From contig OW203724.1 of assembly GCA_934045075.1 (NCBI GenBank), positions 17,971,143 to 18,035,142 of the forward strand: a stretch of DNA of 64,000 nucleotides, given 5' to 3'. The translations under genes were made by a program, and so were the position numbers. The first letter of the stretch is position 1. Each line of letters starts with the position of its first letter. Shown here one piece after another: positions 1 to 9,941 of this stretch. The notes below the pieces were generated by a model, which was not told where the DNA came from, did no database searches, and saw only the letters and a program-made list of their open reading frames with translations. The DNA is from Yponomeuta sedellus (Eukaryota; Arthropoda; Insecta; Lepidoptera; Yponomeutidae).

Positions 1-400
1 AGAGCACGAGGTGAAAAATCTTTGCACTCGAGTGCAACACGTAACTTTTAATTCCACCTCAGCGAGGAAATGACTAAATGCAAAAAAAAACGTTTACAAT
101 CACAATATAGGTACACTTTTATTTCAGTTTAGGTATTAATTACTACATTATGACAGGTAGGTATTACAGAATAATCTTTAAATTATAACAAAATAATACT
201 AAGGTATAATTAAGAAAAGTTTAAAGTAACGTTGCTACAGTTATTTAAATTGAGTGTAATATTTTTTTAATTCACAAACTTCGTGCACACGATGTTCTAA
301 ATTTAATTTACTTTATCCTCTAGAGAATAAAAACGGCTTTTCCTCTCAGATATTGAAGATTAAAAAAACTCTTTCCGAGATGGTGGGATGAAAAAGTCAT
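1..400. repeat. Dispersed repeat, copy 1 (partner at 16483-16830)
   Basis: The opening bases (agagcac.aggtgaaaaat, then agtgcaacacgtaactttt) recur at 16483. Further matching blocks follow in the same order: ttcacaaactt...gcacacgatgtt, tttactttatcctctag and tttccgagat. Spacing differs between the copies. No coding sequence or terminal structure is visible and the class is unknown. The left end may lie outside the window. Confidence 0.6.
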
Positions 401-1139
401 TTTACATGTCTCATGTTCGGTAAGTAAGTTCTTATTACCTCCAAATGGGGCTTGTAGGTGACTAATTAGCGCTATAGGGTAATAATGCAGCTAGAAAAGC
501 CCTAGGGCGGTAAGTAATGAAAAAATCAACCTTCTTTCTTTCAAAAAGTTCGCGTACATCTAACCATCATACTGGCAATAGACATCATGCATTGAGCCCA
601 ATGACCAAAGAGGTCGCTTTGCTATTTAGCCTTGTCTTCGTGTGAGTATAATAGTCATCAATTTTAAATGTCGAACGGCGAAGGCGAAAAAATTAAAATG
701 TTCTTTCCTTGATTCTTTTAAATGAAAAAAGGCGGGAATAGAAAACTTTTACTTTAAATTGTTTTATTCTTGAAATGCCGGTTTATTCTACTTACTTCAC
801 AATAAATATGTAAATCGGAATAGTTAGCTCGGGTGTAAGCACCAATTGCACCCTCGAACTATAGGAACTAAATATCTTCGGCTGCAATTGATGCCTTACA
901 GCCCTTAGCTACTACTCTACTATTATATATACCGGGATTCAAATCCCCGACCCCACACGTGTGTGGCAAGCACTCTACCGATGTGCTCCACCGCTAATTA
1001 GCGGCACATAATTAACGGCGAAGAAATTAATGAACGCTTCCTTTGAGAGACACTCCATTTTGTTTTTGAATACATCATACCATTACCACCGCGGGTCGAG
1101 ATTGGACCTGTAATAAATAAAGAAAATAAGAATGAAAAA
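401..1139. other. No recognised feature
   Basis: AT-rich sequence without convincing ORFs. The stretch around 935-1010 (aatccccgaccccacacgtg...gctccaccgctaattag) looks like a worn reverse-strand tRNA-type SINE head, but is too diverged to call. Confidence 0.4.
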
Positions 1140-1351
1140 CATACATACATACATACATACATACATACATACATACATACATACATACATACATACATAC
1201 ATACATACATACATACATACATACATACATACATACATACATACATACATACATACATACATACATACATACATACATACATACATACATACATACATAC
1301 ATACATACATACATACATACATACATACATACATACATACATACATACATA
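1140..1351. repeat. (ATAC)n microsatellite, about 53 units
   Basis: Uninterrupted tetranucleotide tract of about 212 bp. The open frames through it (His-Thr-Tyr-Ile or Met-Tyr-Val-Cys repeats) are artefacts. It directly precedes an element copy that also follows the second long ATAC tract at 47781-48014. Confidence 0.98.
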
Positions 1352-1495
1352 ACCTCACGCCTGTATCCCAGAGGGGTAGACAGAGACCAGGGACTGCCAC
1401 TTGCCACGATCCTGACAGATCACCTTCGTCGAAGTTCATAAGTCGTTGCATGCACGCACTTCGGTTCCGGTTACTTTTGATCTTCCCCTTTGCTA
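1352..1495 (+). repeat. Microsatellite-linked dispersed element, copy 1
   Basis: Begins cacgcctgtatcccagaggg and continues with blocks such as agagaccagggactgccac and gttgcatgcacgcac. The same blocks in the same order follow the (ATAC)n tract at 48015. Older copies without a long microsatellite lie at 12258 (+), 22790-22925 (-) and about 34405 (+). Non-coding; class unknown. Confidence 0.75.
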
Positions 1496-1583
1496 AGAAT
1501 AAAGAAATGTATTATTTATATGAATGTCCTAATGTATTATTTATACTTACTTTAGAAAAGTAAAAGGTAATTGTTACACGTCG

Positions 1584-3706
1584 GTAATGCGTGACAAAAA
1601 GTATGTTTATTGAAAATGAAAATGAAAATATGTTTATTTATAAAATTGATTACATTAATTATGATCTATTGCGACTCCCACACTAGGCGCAGCCTGTGTC
1701 GTGGGTGACGGGTAGATTGCGCTCTTTATAGTTAGCACCGGTTTACAGATCGAGGCAAGTGAGTCACAAGCGTGAGCAAAACAGTGCTACTATGGACTCT
1801 CGGGCTTCCACACTAGGCCGAGCCTGTGTCGTGGACAGCCATTGATTGTATTTACAGCGTATCTTTGCAACTGCTTTTGCATGCCCACGCCTGTGTTCCG
1901 ATTGTATTAAAATTACAATTACAAGATAAATTGAGTATTAACTAAAAATAAAATAAAAATAAAATAAAACCGGGTCAATTAAAACAAGTAGAATCCTCGG
2001 AAATTCGAATACAAATAATTTAAATTTATGTAGGTACAAATATAGGCAAATGTATTTATTTGCATTAGTTTGCATACGAAAATGTATTTATAATTCATCA
2101 AGTGAATGTAGAATAAAAATGTAAAACTTAATTCAATTTAAACATTTCTCTGAATCCAAAAAATCTGATTGTATTAGTATATATGAATTATAAATTATAA
2201 GTTACCTAACGTTTCATTGAATCCAATTAATTGATTTAATTAATCCAATATATTTTAACTTATGTAACTACATTATAAAAATAATAACATAACAATACTG
2301 AGGTTTATTATTTTGTGGGTTTATGTGTTGAGGGTTTGTGTTTGTATGAATATGTGTGTGAGTGCGGGCGTATGTGTGTATGCGTGAGTGATTGTTTGTG
2401 TGTTAATGTATGTATGTGTGTATAGTTTTTATGCACATATTTTAAGTAGATTTTCTATTCCTGAATAGTCTAGGGCGCTCAACCACTCTAGAACTTTTTT
2501 CTTTGCTTCGTTTGTGGTGGACAGTTCTATATTACATTCTTTGGTAGCTTTATTGTAGATAAATGGTTGCAGGAAATCCGAGAATTTTTGTGCAAAGGCC
2601 GTTTTTGTAGGGCGTTGGGGTACTTTAAAGACTCGACGTTTGAGCAAGTCTGCATAGGCCTGAGAGCTTATAGTTTTTCTATGCTGTGTGAGAACTATTT
2701 TAAGGATAAATAGTTTGCGTATCGTGAGAATCCCGCTTTCTTCGTACAATGCAGTAGTTGGGAAGCGTTGAGGTTTTCTCAGCATCACCTTCAAAATGGA
2801 ACGCTGTGCTCTTTCCACGCTTAGCAAAAAAGTTTTGCTAGCGCCGCCCCAACAGCCGATACAGTAGCTAAGGACCGATTGACACAATGCGGTATAAACT
2901 AGTTTCAAGGTGTCCTTGCTCGCGCTATCCCGCAGTAGTTTCATTATATGAATAAACTTTCTTGCTCGGCCTGACAGAGATGTAAGATGTTGTTTAAATG
3001 TTAGTTTTTCATCTAATGTTATTCCTAGGTACTTGATTGTGTCGGCTCTCTGAATAGAATCACAGGAACAATTTGTATGTGAATTGTTGCAGGTATGGAT
3101 TTTTAGCGTGGAATAGATATCTGTGGGCCGAGAAGCTGCTGTTTTATGGAAACATAAGTATTTTGTTTTAGATGTATTCAGCGTTAGCAGGTTTTTCGAT
3201 AACCATATAGCGATCTTAGATAGTCCACTAGCAGTCTGTGTCAGTACGGAGTTCCACGAGGTCCCGCTAAAGACAATTGCCGTGTCATCTGCGTAACAGA
3301 TAATTTTTGCCTGTGTGGATGGTATGCTATCACTTATGTCATTTAAGTAAATGAGAAAAAGGGTTGGTCCCAGAATGCTTCCCTGTGGCACCCCGTATTT
3401 TACTGGCCTCGGTTCTCCGATTATATTACCGATTTTTGTTTGTAGTGTGCGATCGTTGAGATAGCTGTGGAACCATGTGAGGGCAATTCCTCTTACACCC
3501 ATATTTTCAAGTTTTTGAAGGAGTATTGGTACTGACACAGTATCAAATGCTTTCGCGAGGTCCAGGAAAGCGCCAATACAGCAGTCACCCTTATCCAGGT
3601 GTGACACGACTGTGTTAATTAGTAGTGATACAGCATCCTCGGTTGATCTTCCTTGCCTGAAGCCGAACTGGTCAGATGAGAGGAGCTGTTTTGATTCCAG
3701 GTATTG
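1584..3706 (-). mobile_element. 5'-truncated non-LTR retrotransposon (Jockey/CR1-like)
   Basis: On the reverse strand the insertion reads: end of an RT ORF, then an 800-bp 3' UTR that includes a GT-rich tract (2310-2420) and two copies of a 'cacactaggc(g/c)(c/g)agcctgtgtcgtgg' motif (1680-1710 and 1808-1835), then a tail with TTTTCA repeats (1614-1630). The 8-bp sequence acacgtcg occurs on both sides (1576-1583 and 3707-3714) and is a candidate target-site duplication. The 5' truncation falls just upstream of the RT finger region. Element limits rest on that 8-bp match, so they are moderately sure. Confidence 0.7.
2429..3706 (-). pseudogene. Reverse transcriptase fragment of a LINE
   Basis: The open frame gives 392 residues from an internal Met at 3607 and continues upstream without a stop to about 3706, where the element is truncated. 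Visible RT blocks in order are FGFRQGRSTEDA upstream of the Met, FLDLAKAFDTVS, YGVPQGSILGPTLFLIYLND, then YADD near 3280-3300 with both catalytic aspartates, then the thumb region (KYLGITLDEKL). No RNase H domain follows and the frame ends about 150 residues after the thumb, which fits Jockey or CR1 LINEs. The apurinic endonuclease and ORF1 are missing because of 5' truncation. Codons are intact over the remaining part, so the insertion is not very old, but a fragment without endonuclease cannot mobilise itself. Confidence 0.85.
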
Positions 3707-3714
3707 ACACGTCG

Positions 3715-4290
3715 AAAATTAAACAAGGTCTGCACGTACTATGATTTGTGTAAATCTTATACGGTAACTATGCGTAAGTATCACGAATCATTTAAAAATA
3801 TTAAGCCCCAACATTTTCATCGTTTCATCGGCTCAATACTTAAGACTTAGATAGATCGAATATTTTTTATTGTACACAGAAAATGGTGGCCGTATTACTA
3901 AAAGAAATTTCTTCCAGACAACCATAGACGGAGACAAGAGAGAAATTAGAGACTGGTAGTCGGTGCAATACAGAAATATTGAAATTAGGAATTCTACGAA
4001 ATTTATATAAACTTAGTTAAACCACATACATAAATTATTAAATGAATAAATAATTAAAATATACATACATACTAATCATTAAATTATATATGAGAACAGG
4101 AAATAATTTAATAATATACCTACGTAATATTTAAGTAACTGCATTAATTATGCATTACTGCAGACTTACCACTTGTGGACGCAAATTCTTTGCCAAAATT
4201 GGCTATATCAGCCACTTGAGAGCGCATGCGCGTCACTCTCAATAGTCAGATCCCAGTCCCTGTGGCCGAATACGCTGAAGACAAATATAT
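3715..4290. other. No recognised feature
   Basis: AT-rich unique-looking sequence between the LINE fragment and the 5S-headed SINE. No ORF, RNA gene or repeat recognised. Confidence 0.4.
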
Positions 4291-4294
4291 ATAC

Positions 4295-4670
4295 GCTCGC
4301 GGCCTAGTCGAACCGAGTGATTGGAATCAATAACTCGAGTTAAGCAACAACAGGCGCGGTCAGGTGCACGATGGGTGACCGTCCCGTTACTGCCGCTTGT
4401 GGCATTTTTCCAAGTGCTTCCATGCTTTGCAAGGTACACTAGTACAAGGTACAAGGTACATGACAGCCTTTGGTGCCGGCTGTCATGTAATGGCAGTCGT
4501 TAAGCCATGTCAGAGGCTCATGGGCGGCTTGATAACTTCTGACTGCCGCTGCCTTACAATCCTCCACCAAACCGGACTTGGCCCCCGTGGTGGAGTATGG
4601 CCTAACCTTCCTGCAATGCAGGAAGAGACCCGTGCCCCAGCAGTGGGGACATACAAGGGTCGGTATCGAG
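4295..4670 (+). mobile_element. 5S rRNA-headed SINE, tail type A
   Basis: The head carries GTTAAGCAAC (4339-4348) and GATGGGTGACCG (4370-4381). These match box A and box C of the internal pol III promoter of insect 5S rRNA at almost the natural spacing (31 nt here, about 30 in 5S). A conserved body follows (gtgccggctgtcatgtaatg, gcggcttgataacttctgac, catactccacc in reverse copies). The end is type A: cagcagtggggacatacaag then a tatcga block. A short inner duplication (acaaggtacaaggtaca) lies near 4442-4460. Family assignment rests on my knowledge of 5S sequence. Confidence 0.85.
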
Positions 4671-4682
4671 TGCTGCACTAAT

Positions 4683-4749
4683 GGCTAGTTTCTGAATTGT
4701 GAATTACTCAAGTATTTACTTAGAAAAATTCTCAATTCAGAAAGCGGCC
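4683..4749. mobile_element. Short MITE with 17-bp inverted ends
   Basis: Ends ggctagtttctgaattg and its near inverse caattcagaaagcggcc enclose about 33 bp. Ends resemble those of the element at 33588-33742. No clear target duplication. Confidence 0.55.
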
Positions 4750-4877
4750 AAAACTCTACCTATAATTCTACCTTACGAATTTATGGATAACTAAACGATC
4801 TCGAGTCCACCCTAGAAATGAAGCAAACAAAAAATATACAAAGTTGGACTTTGTATATTTTTTGTGATAAATAACCG

Positions 4878-5025
4878 TGATAACTTCTGACAGTAAGGCC
4901 CGCCACTGTCTTACAATCGTCCACCAACCCATACGTGCTGGTGGTGTCCGCCGTGGTGGAGAATGGTCTAAATTTCCTACGATGCAGGACGCCAGCAGTG
5001 GGGACTTACAAGGGTTGATATCGAG
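4878..5025 (+). mobile_element. 5S-SINE 3' fragment, tail type A
   Basis: Starts inside the SINE body (gataacttctgacagtaagg) and ends cagcagtggggacttacaag then gttgatatcga. The 5S head is missing, so this is a 5'-truncated copy 200 bp downstream of a longer one. Confidence 0.75.
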
Positions 5026-7204
5026 GAAGTCAGGAGATTGTAGCGTTTTACGCATAGAAAAATAGACAAATAAATTGTCTACCCAGAGCGCGAAACCTTC
5101 GTCTTTCCTACGTTTCTCGTGCATGCGTCGAGAAAGACGGGAATAGTGAAGGCTCTTTCTTTCTAATTCTGATTTATGTTTAGCATGCACGCTGAAAGGC
5201 TTTTTCTCGGCAGGAATCGCCTCATTCGGTGCTCATATAGCTGATGACAGCGGGATGGCTTGATCCACGGAATAGATGGTCGACAGGCTGGTTTTTGTCC
5301 TTTCTCCCTGTTCTCGAGGTGTATGCACACCTACGCTACGCTCTCTGGATAGGGCGATTCTCTGTCTATTTCTCTATAATTTGGTTCCAAGGGGATACCT
5401 TTTAAATACCTTTTAAATTAATAAAATAAATTATGAAAGGCAAAGTGACTGACAACTTTTCTTCCACAAGCCTTTGTTTCTCAAGAACTATTTAAAGAGT
5501 AGCCATTTTGACAAGCTGTACTTCCCGTCTCACTTTGATAACTAATACCTACATCAGTTACATAAAGACGCTTTTGTTATTGTTTTACCTCGAAAATCAG
5601 AGAGAGAAAAAAATCTCACAAAGAAAAAGCGCTTTTCATGAAACATGTCAATTTTAGTTAGATAACATTGCTTACGATTTACAACTTTTGTCCTACAAAT
5701 TTAAACATTTTCGAAGTAAACCTGTGTAGATACAAACTCTTCTATCTTCGCGATACAATCGAAAGTAGATCGAGGTTCATTACTTGTTCGCAAAACAATG
5801 TTTCGGGACTGGAAATTACTTGCAAGCAAAGATCGAACAAAAAGATACTATAGCGGAAAGTTTCGCCGTAAATGCCTGACCTCGATTGTATGCCAAACTC
5901 CTTACAGCCGTACCTGTAGGCACGTTATTAGGTAGTATACAAAAAGCCTACTTTACGACATTGCATAAGCACTGGAGCGGGTTGCCGTGGCAACGGGCAC
6001 TAAACATTCCTCCGGAACCGGGTCAGAGCGCCTTGACGAGTATTCGCGAAATTTCACAATCGATTCACCCGGTATGCGCTGAAATCCAGCCAAAATTACT
6101 ACGCTGGCCGTTAATAGCCTCTGTAACGGCGGGTTTTTAAAATGAGAATCGGTTTTTTTCTTTTCTTTTTTCGCGTGGCTGTGACGGCCATTATATTAGT
6201 GCCCTGCGATTTTGCCTTTTTGGTAATTTGAAAAGGAACTGTTGTTACAGGTAGCTATTGACGGTTTTTAAATAGCGTGAGGTTATTACTTGTCTGTTTT
6301 CTCTACTTTATAAAACTTTCCTGGTTGTGTACACGCTGAAATGTAGGTGGCTTTGTTACCCGCGAATATATAATTTATTAGTAATTAGAAATGCAATCTA
6401 TTTAGGCCGGCTTCAACACTATCTAACAGTATTATCTATCTGTTAAATGAGGACTAAGCTCTATCCACAAAATAAGTCCAGAAACGTGTATTACGTTGCA
6501 CCGTTACACTGGCCCTACGTTGGGCACCAATGTTACGTTTTAGGCCCGGGAGGAAAAGTAAAACGTAGTGAGTTTGAAAGACTTGTCACTAATAATAATT
6601 ACAACTAAATTATCTAGCTCCTTATGCTCCTATGTTCTAATTTAACTCAGGTAAACTAGTTTCTACAGCGAAATCAATTTCTAATACATAATCAAGGCAA
6701 CATTGTCTTGTACCGTAACCTTAGCAGAACTGTATTTACTGGGAAGCCGGTCAATAAGCCTTTCATTGGATGCGTATTTTTTTACCCATCCTTTTAAATA
6801 TACTAGTCAAATCATGGGTTTCCTGATATTAAGGAGGAAAAAAATGGATTTACAGATTCGTTTGCGACATATTAAGTTATAAAGCGCAATTTTTTGTTGG
6901 AGTAGGGCATCGCCCTACCCCCATCCTCTTCCCGACTGCAAGGTTGTTTGCAAAGACGTGAAAAAATTCAGGACATAATAGTAGCACATAAATGAAATTC
7001 AAAGGAAAACTATGTTTTAAATAAACGACATCATAGGCGAAGGGTAATTTGTATGGCGTATTTTTGTATCACGTGACTGTATTAACTCTTCGACTGGATA
7101 TATGAAGAAAACCAGTAGTGGTAGAGAAAAAAAATACTCCTTTATATTTTACTACTTGTTATTTATCTTGTAATGTGTCCTCTGGCATTCTATTAAAACA
7201 TTTT
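5026..7204. other. Mostly unique sequence, no recognised gene
   Basis: Short open frames here show no domain, splice pattern or family signature. A GC-richer island at 5900-6140 contains a perfect 14-bp palindrome (5981-5994). A small hairpin (gtagggc atc gccctac) sits at about 6902-6918. Nothing else is supported. Confidence 0.4.
5981..5994. promoter_or_regulatory. Possible RFX X-box palindrome
   Basis: GTTGCCGTGGCAAC is a perfect palindrome and fits the general form of the RFX-factor X-box (two GTTGCC-type half-sites facing each other). It lies in a GC-richer island of otherwise AT-rich sequence. A single motif match is weak evidence of function and no gene start is recognised next to it. 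Confidence 0.25.
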
Positions 7205-7208
7205 TATT

Positions 7209-7262
7209 TCTTCATCATCATCGTCAGGCAATATAAGTCCACTGCTGGACATAGCCCTGTCT
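7209..7262 (-). repeat. RTE-type 3' tail fragment
   Basis: tcatcatcatcgtc followed by agtccactgctggacatagc is the reverse complement of the common lepidopteran RTE LINE or RTE-tailed SINE 3' end. The remainder of the element is not recognisable. Confidence 0.5.
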
Positions 7263-7899
7263 TCAGCTTGCCACATTCAGCATCTGCCTGCAGTTTTTCG
7301 CAGATCGTCATCACACCTGGTCGGAGGGCGTCATATACTACGTTTGCCGAGTCGCGTTCTTCACTCAAGAATACGTTTACTCCAACGGCCGTCGGTGCAT
7401 GTTCCTCATTTTACTGGTATAGAAAAGGCCAGGCGTATGCGCCCGTATTTGCCGGTGCAGTGTTCTGCGCCTCCAGTATTTAGCACTCAGCATGGATCGA
7501 GCTGTTTACTTTGACTGCGTTTGCTGTTTGACCTTTCATTGACTATCAAACGTGGTATGATTTTAGAAAATTTTGTTCCACAACTTGGGTTTTTTAAATG
7601 AATTTTTCATATAAGCACAGCATAAAATTAGGAACCACTTATTCTACCAGCGGGCGAGAACCAAAAGAGGTTTATCTGCCGCTGTCATCACTCCGTTAGT
7701 TTACATACATTTTTGTTTCTAAGTACATTGATTTAGTATCTTTTTAAATTGCTCAGGCTTTGCTTTTGCATACTTTCTAAGGTTTCTAGTGATAAATACT
7801 TTATCTTTATAAATAGATGGCCATCCAACCTAGGGGAGTATCTATCAGCAGCATTCCCGAACTGAAGCAATTAACCAGGTATAGGTTTTACATCAATGC

Positions 7900-8105
7900 G
7901 GATGCGGCGGTAGCCCAACGGGTTAAAAACTGGACTCTACAGCGGGAGACCCAGGTTCGATTCCCAGTGCGGGCATGTACCAATAACTTTGTTTTCTAAG
8001 TTATGTATATTTGTGATATTATAGTAGAAATACCACTCGCTAACTGTGAAGGAAAACATCGTGTGGAATCTGAGTGTCTGATATGTACAAATACTCAGGC
8101 CCACT
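7900..8105 (+). mobile_element. tRNA-headed SINE
   Basis: The head gcggtagcccaacgggttaa...ccaggttcgattcccag contains pol III A-box-like and B-box (GGTTCGATTCC) motifs. The body (catgtaccaat, tttgtgatattatagtaga, ctaactgtgaaggaaaacat) is shared with copies at 45387-45660 and 51134-51478. The 3' end leads into catttcattttcattcattt, not the TAAC tail of the other two copies, so the tail is either replaced or truncated. Confidence 0.75.
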
Positions 8106-8181
8106 TCATTTCATTTTCATTCATTTATTCAGGAACAATTGACTTTGTATTTGAAACATAACTCATAAACTAATTAACTAA

Positions 8182-8935
8182 GGGCCGGTTTTACCAAACT
8201 CGTGTAACTCTTAATCCGAGAATAAAGTCTAATTTTATTCTAAAGATAGCGTTTAATGCATTTTACCAAACCTTATACCCAGACTAAATAACTAAACCAA
8301 GAATAAAAATTTACACGGCCAAAATTGACCGTGTTACGTGCTAAACCGATACTAATTTTGTGATGGCGGCAGCGCGTCAGCTGATTAGACATCTGTCTGC
8401 TGCGACTGCGAGAGTTTATTTATCTAAGTATTAAGTTGAGTTCTGTGGATGTCTGTACTGATGGAACGCCTAAGAAATATGATTTTCGATTCAGATACCA
8501 TTCAAAAATGCTGTTCCACAAGATCGACAAGCATGACTTTCTCTGAAGGCATCCAATTGGGCTACGCTTACGCTTATCCTCACACATTTCGAATAACTTT
8601 GAACAACGCAAAAATAAACCACAGGAATTAACTATGTAAACAACACGAAAACCACCACAGACAGCGCAAACGAAATACAGATTATTTTATGACATTTCAT
8701 ATTATTAAAATCTATTCAAACTAAGTTGGCTTGTCATTTCTCTTGCACGCTTTGAAAACTCAGCTATTTTTATTTTAGTTGCATTACAGTTTCGTCCCCG
8801 TTCGTTCAATTACCATGGAGTAGTAATACAGAGATTCTCTTAATCTTGGTTTAACTTGGTAAAATGCAAATGTAATTATTAATTATTCTGGTAATAGTTA
8901 CCCTGGTGTAACATGGTGTTTGGTCGAATCCACCC
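8182..8935. mobile_element. PIF/Harbinger-like non-autonomous transposon
   Basis: Inverted ends GGGCCGGTTTTACCAAAC and GGGTGGATTCGACCAAAC (read inward) are flanked by a 3-bp TAA duplication (8179-8181 and 8936-8938). GG-starting ends with a TWA duplication fit PIF/Harbinger. The interior (8340-8640) has no recognisable transposase; short frames there are not convincing. Its ends are related to the hairpin MITE at 9074-9211. Confidence 0.75.
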
Positions 8936-8941
8936 TAAAGA

Positions 8942-9002
8942 CTACTTGCGTCAGCCCGGGTTGACGCGAGTCAAACGAGCTAACCCAGGCTGACGCAAGT
9001 AG
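8942..9002. repeat. 21-bp-arm inverted repeat (hairpin)
   Basis: Arms ctacttgcgtcagcccgggt(t) and its inverse pair at 20 of 21 positions around a 19-nt loop. It directly abuts the Harbinger-like element on the left and a SINE body on the right. Confidence 0.8.
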
Positions 9003-9004
9003 GC

Positions 9005-9265
9005 CTTAACGGTTTAAATTGCCAATCCGCGGTGGGCACGCGTGGTAATTAAGCCCATACTCTCTTTCTCTGAGGGCCGATTCGACCAAACTATTTATGC
9101 TTGGTATAAGTGCTAATCTTGGAATAAATCTAGAATTTAACAAGAGAATTTCTCGATTTATTCCAAGATTAGCACTTATACCAAGCATAAATAGTTTGAT
9201 CGAATCGGCCCTGAGAGAAGGCCTGTGCCCTGCAGTGGGACCTATAAATGTATAGAGGCTATGGG
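9005..9265 (+). mobile_element. SINE body fragment split by a MITE
   Basis: Left part gccaatccgcggtgggcacg...gtaattaagccc and right part aaggcctgtgccctgcagtg then ggacctataaatg form one SINE body. Relatives are at 48370-48495 (+) and 49880-49965 (-). The MITE at 9074-9211 interrupts it with a TGA duplication. Confidence 0.75.
9074..9211. mobile_element. Near-perfect hairpin MITE (Harbinger-like)
   Basis: A 138-bp foldback: about 57-bp arms differing at one position (gacc/gatc) around a 24-nt loop. Ends are GGGCCGATTCG. Flanking duplication is TGA (9071-9073 and 9212-9214). Ends resemble the 754-bp element at 8182-8935, so both may be mobilised by the same Harbinger transposase. Confidence 0.85.
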
Positions 9266-9586
9266 CTAAACAAAAAAGGTTTTACACCGACTTTTCCCAA
9301 AAGCCGCTTTCCACATTCTTCTGCAAATAAATATTTGTCAGCATATATTTCACTGGCTCTCATTTCTACCAAACGCGACAGTGGGTAAATTGAACTTTTG
9401 TCTTAATTACACAGGTAGTACAGAGCCAATTATTTAACTTTAGATGGCAAATTTCTGAATTTCACCGCATAAACTAATAACAGCTGTAATTTGCTTTCGA
9501 GTCGAGTTTTAATGTTCAGTAAATATCATCTGACATAATTTTCGATAGTCGTTTTTGGACTATTAACAGGTTTAGACAGTGTAGAT

Positions 9587-9815
9587 GACTGCCTCATTGG
9601 TCTAGTTGTTAAAGTGCTTAGCTACCAAGGCAGAGGTCGTGCGCTCGATTCCCACTGGGGGTCGCAGTACATTTGTACAAGTGGCCTCAGTCTGGGTGTA
9701 TTTTCATGTTTGTGGCGTCCTTCCCTGGTTACTACAGCACAATGTATCCTAGTTTGGGACTAGGTCAAGTGATTGTGTTGTGTGCAAGTTATTATTATAT
9801 TAAGAGTTACTGTAC
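9587..9815 (+). mobile_element. tRNA-headed SINE, second family
   Basis: Head tgcctcattggtctagttgt...gctcgattcccac has A- and B-box-like motifs. Body (catgtttgtggcgtccttcc, gtatcctagtttgggac, caagtgattgtgttgtg) matches the copy at 41437-41760 and, more distantly, the inverted cluster at 17344-18095. Confidence 0.75.
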
Positions 9816-9941
9816 AAAGGTTTTTTTAAGTGTTCAATCTTTTGCAGTAAGTTAAATTAGGGCCCTTATTATAAAGAGTTAATGTAATAAGTTCTTTAAA
9901 ATGTTCATTCTTTTGGAGTAAGTTAAATTAGGGGGCTCTAT
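9801..9941. repeat. Degenerate tandem duplication, about 72 bp x 2
   Basis: aagagttactgtacaaagg... and aagagttaatgtaataag... both run into ttttg(c/g)agtaagttaaatta followed by ggg. The two units diverge by several substitutions and small indels. Confidence 0.6.

Noticed and set aside
998..1563. Open frames with MYVC or HTYI repeats
   Set aside because: They are translations of the (ATAC)n microsatellite; the same applies to 47727-48184.
4339..4381. Functional 5S rRNA gene
   Set aside because: Only the internal promoter region resembles 5S; both ends of the rRNA are absent and a SINE body follows.
8449..8631. 60-residue frame inside the Harbinger-like element as transposase
   Set aside because: No transposase motif and too short; kept as a non-autonomous element.
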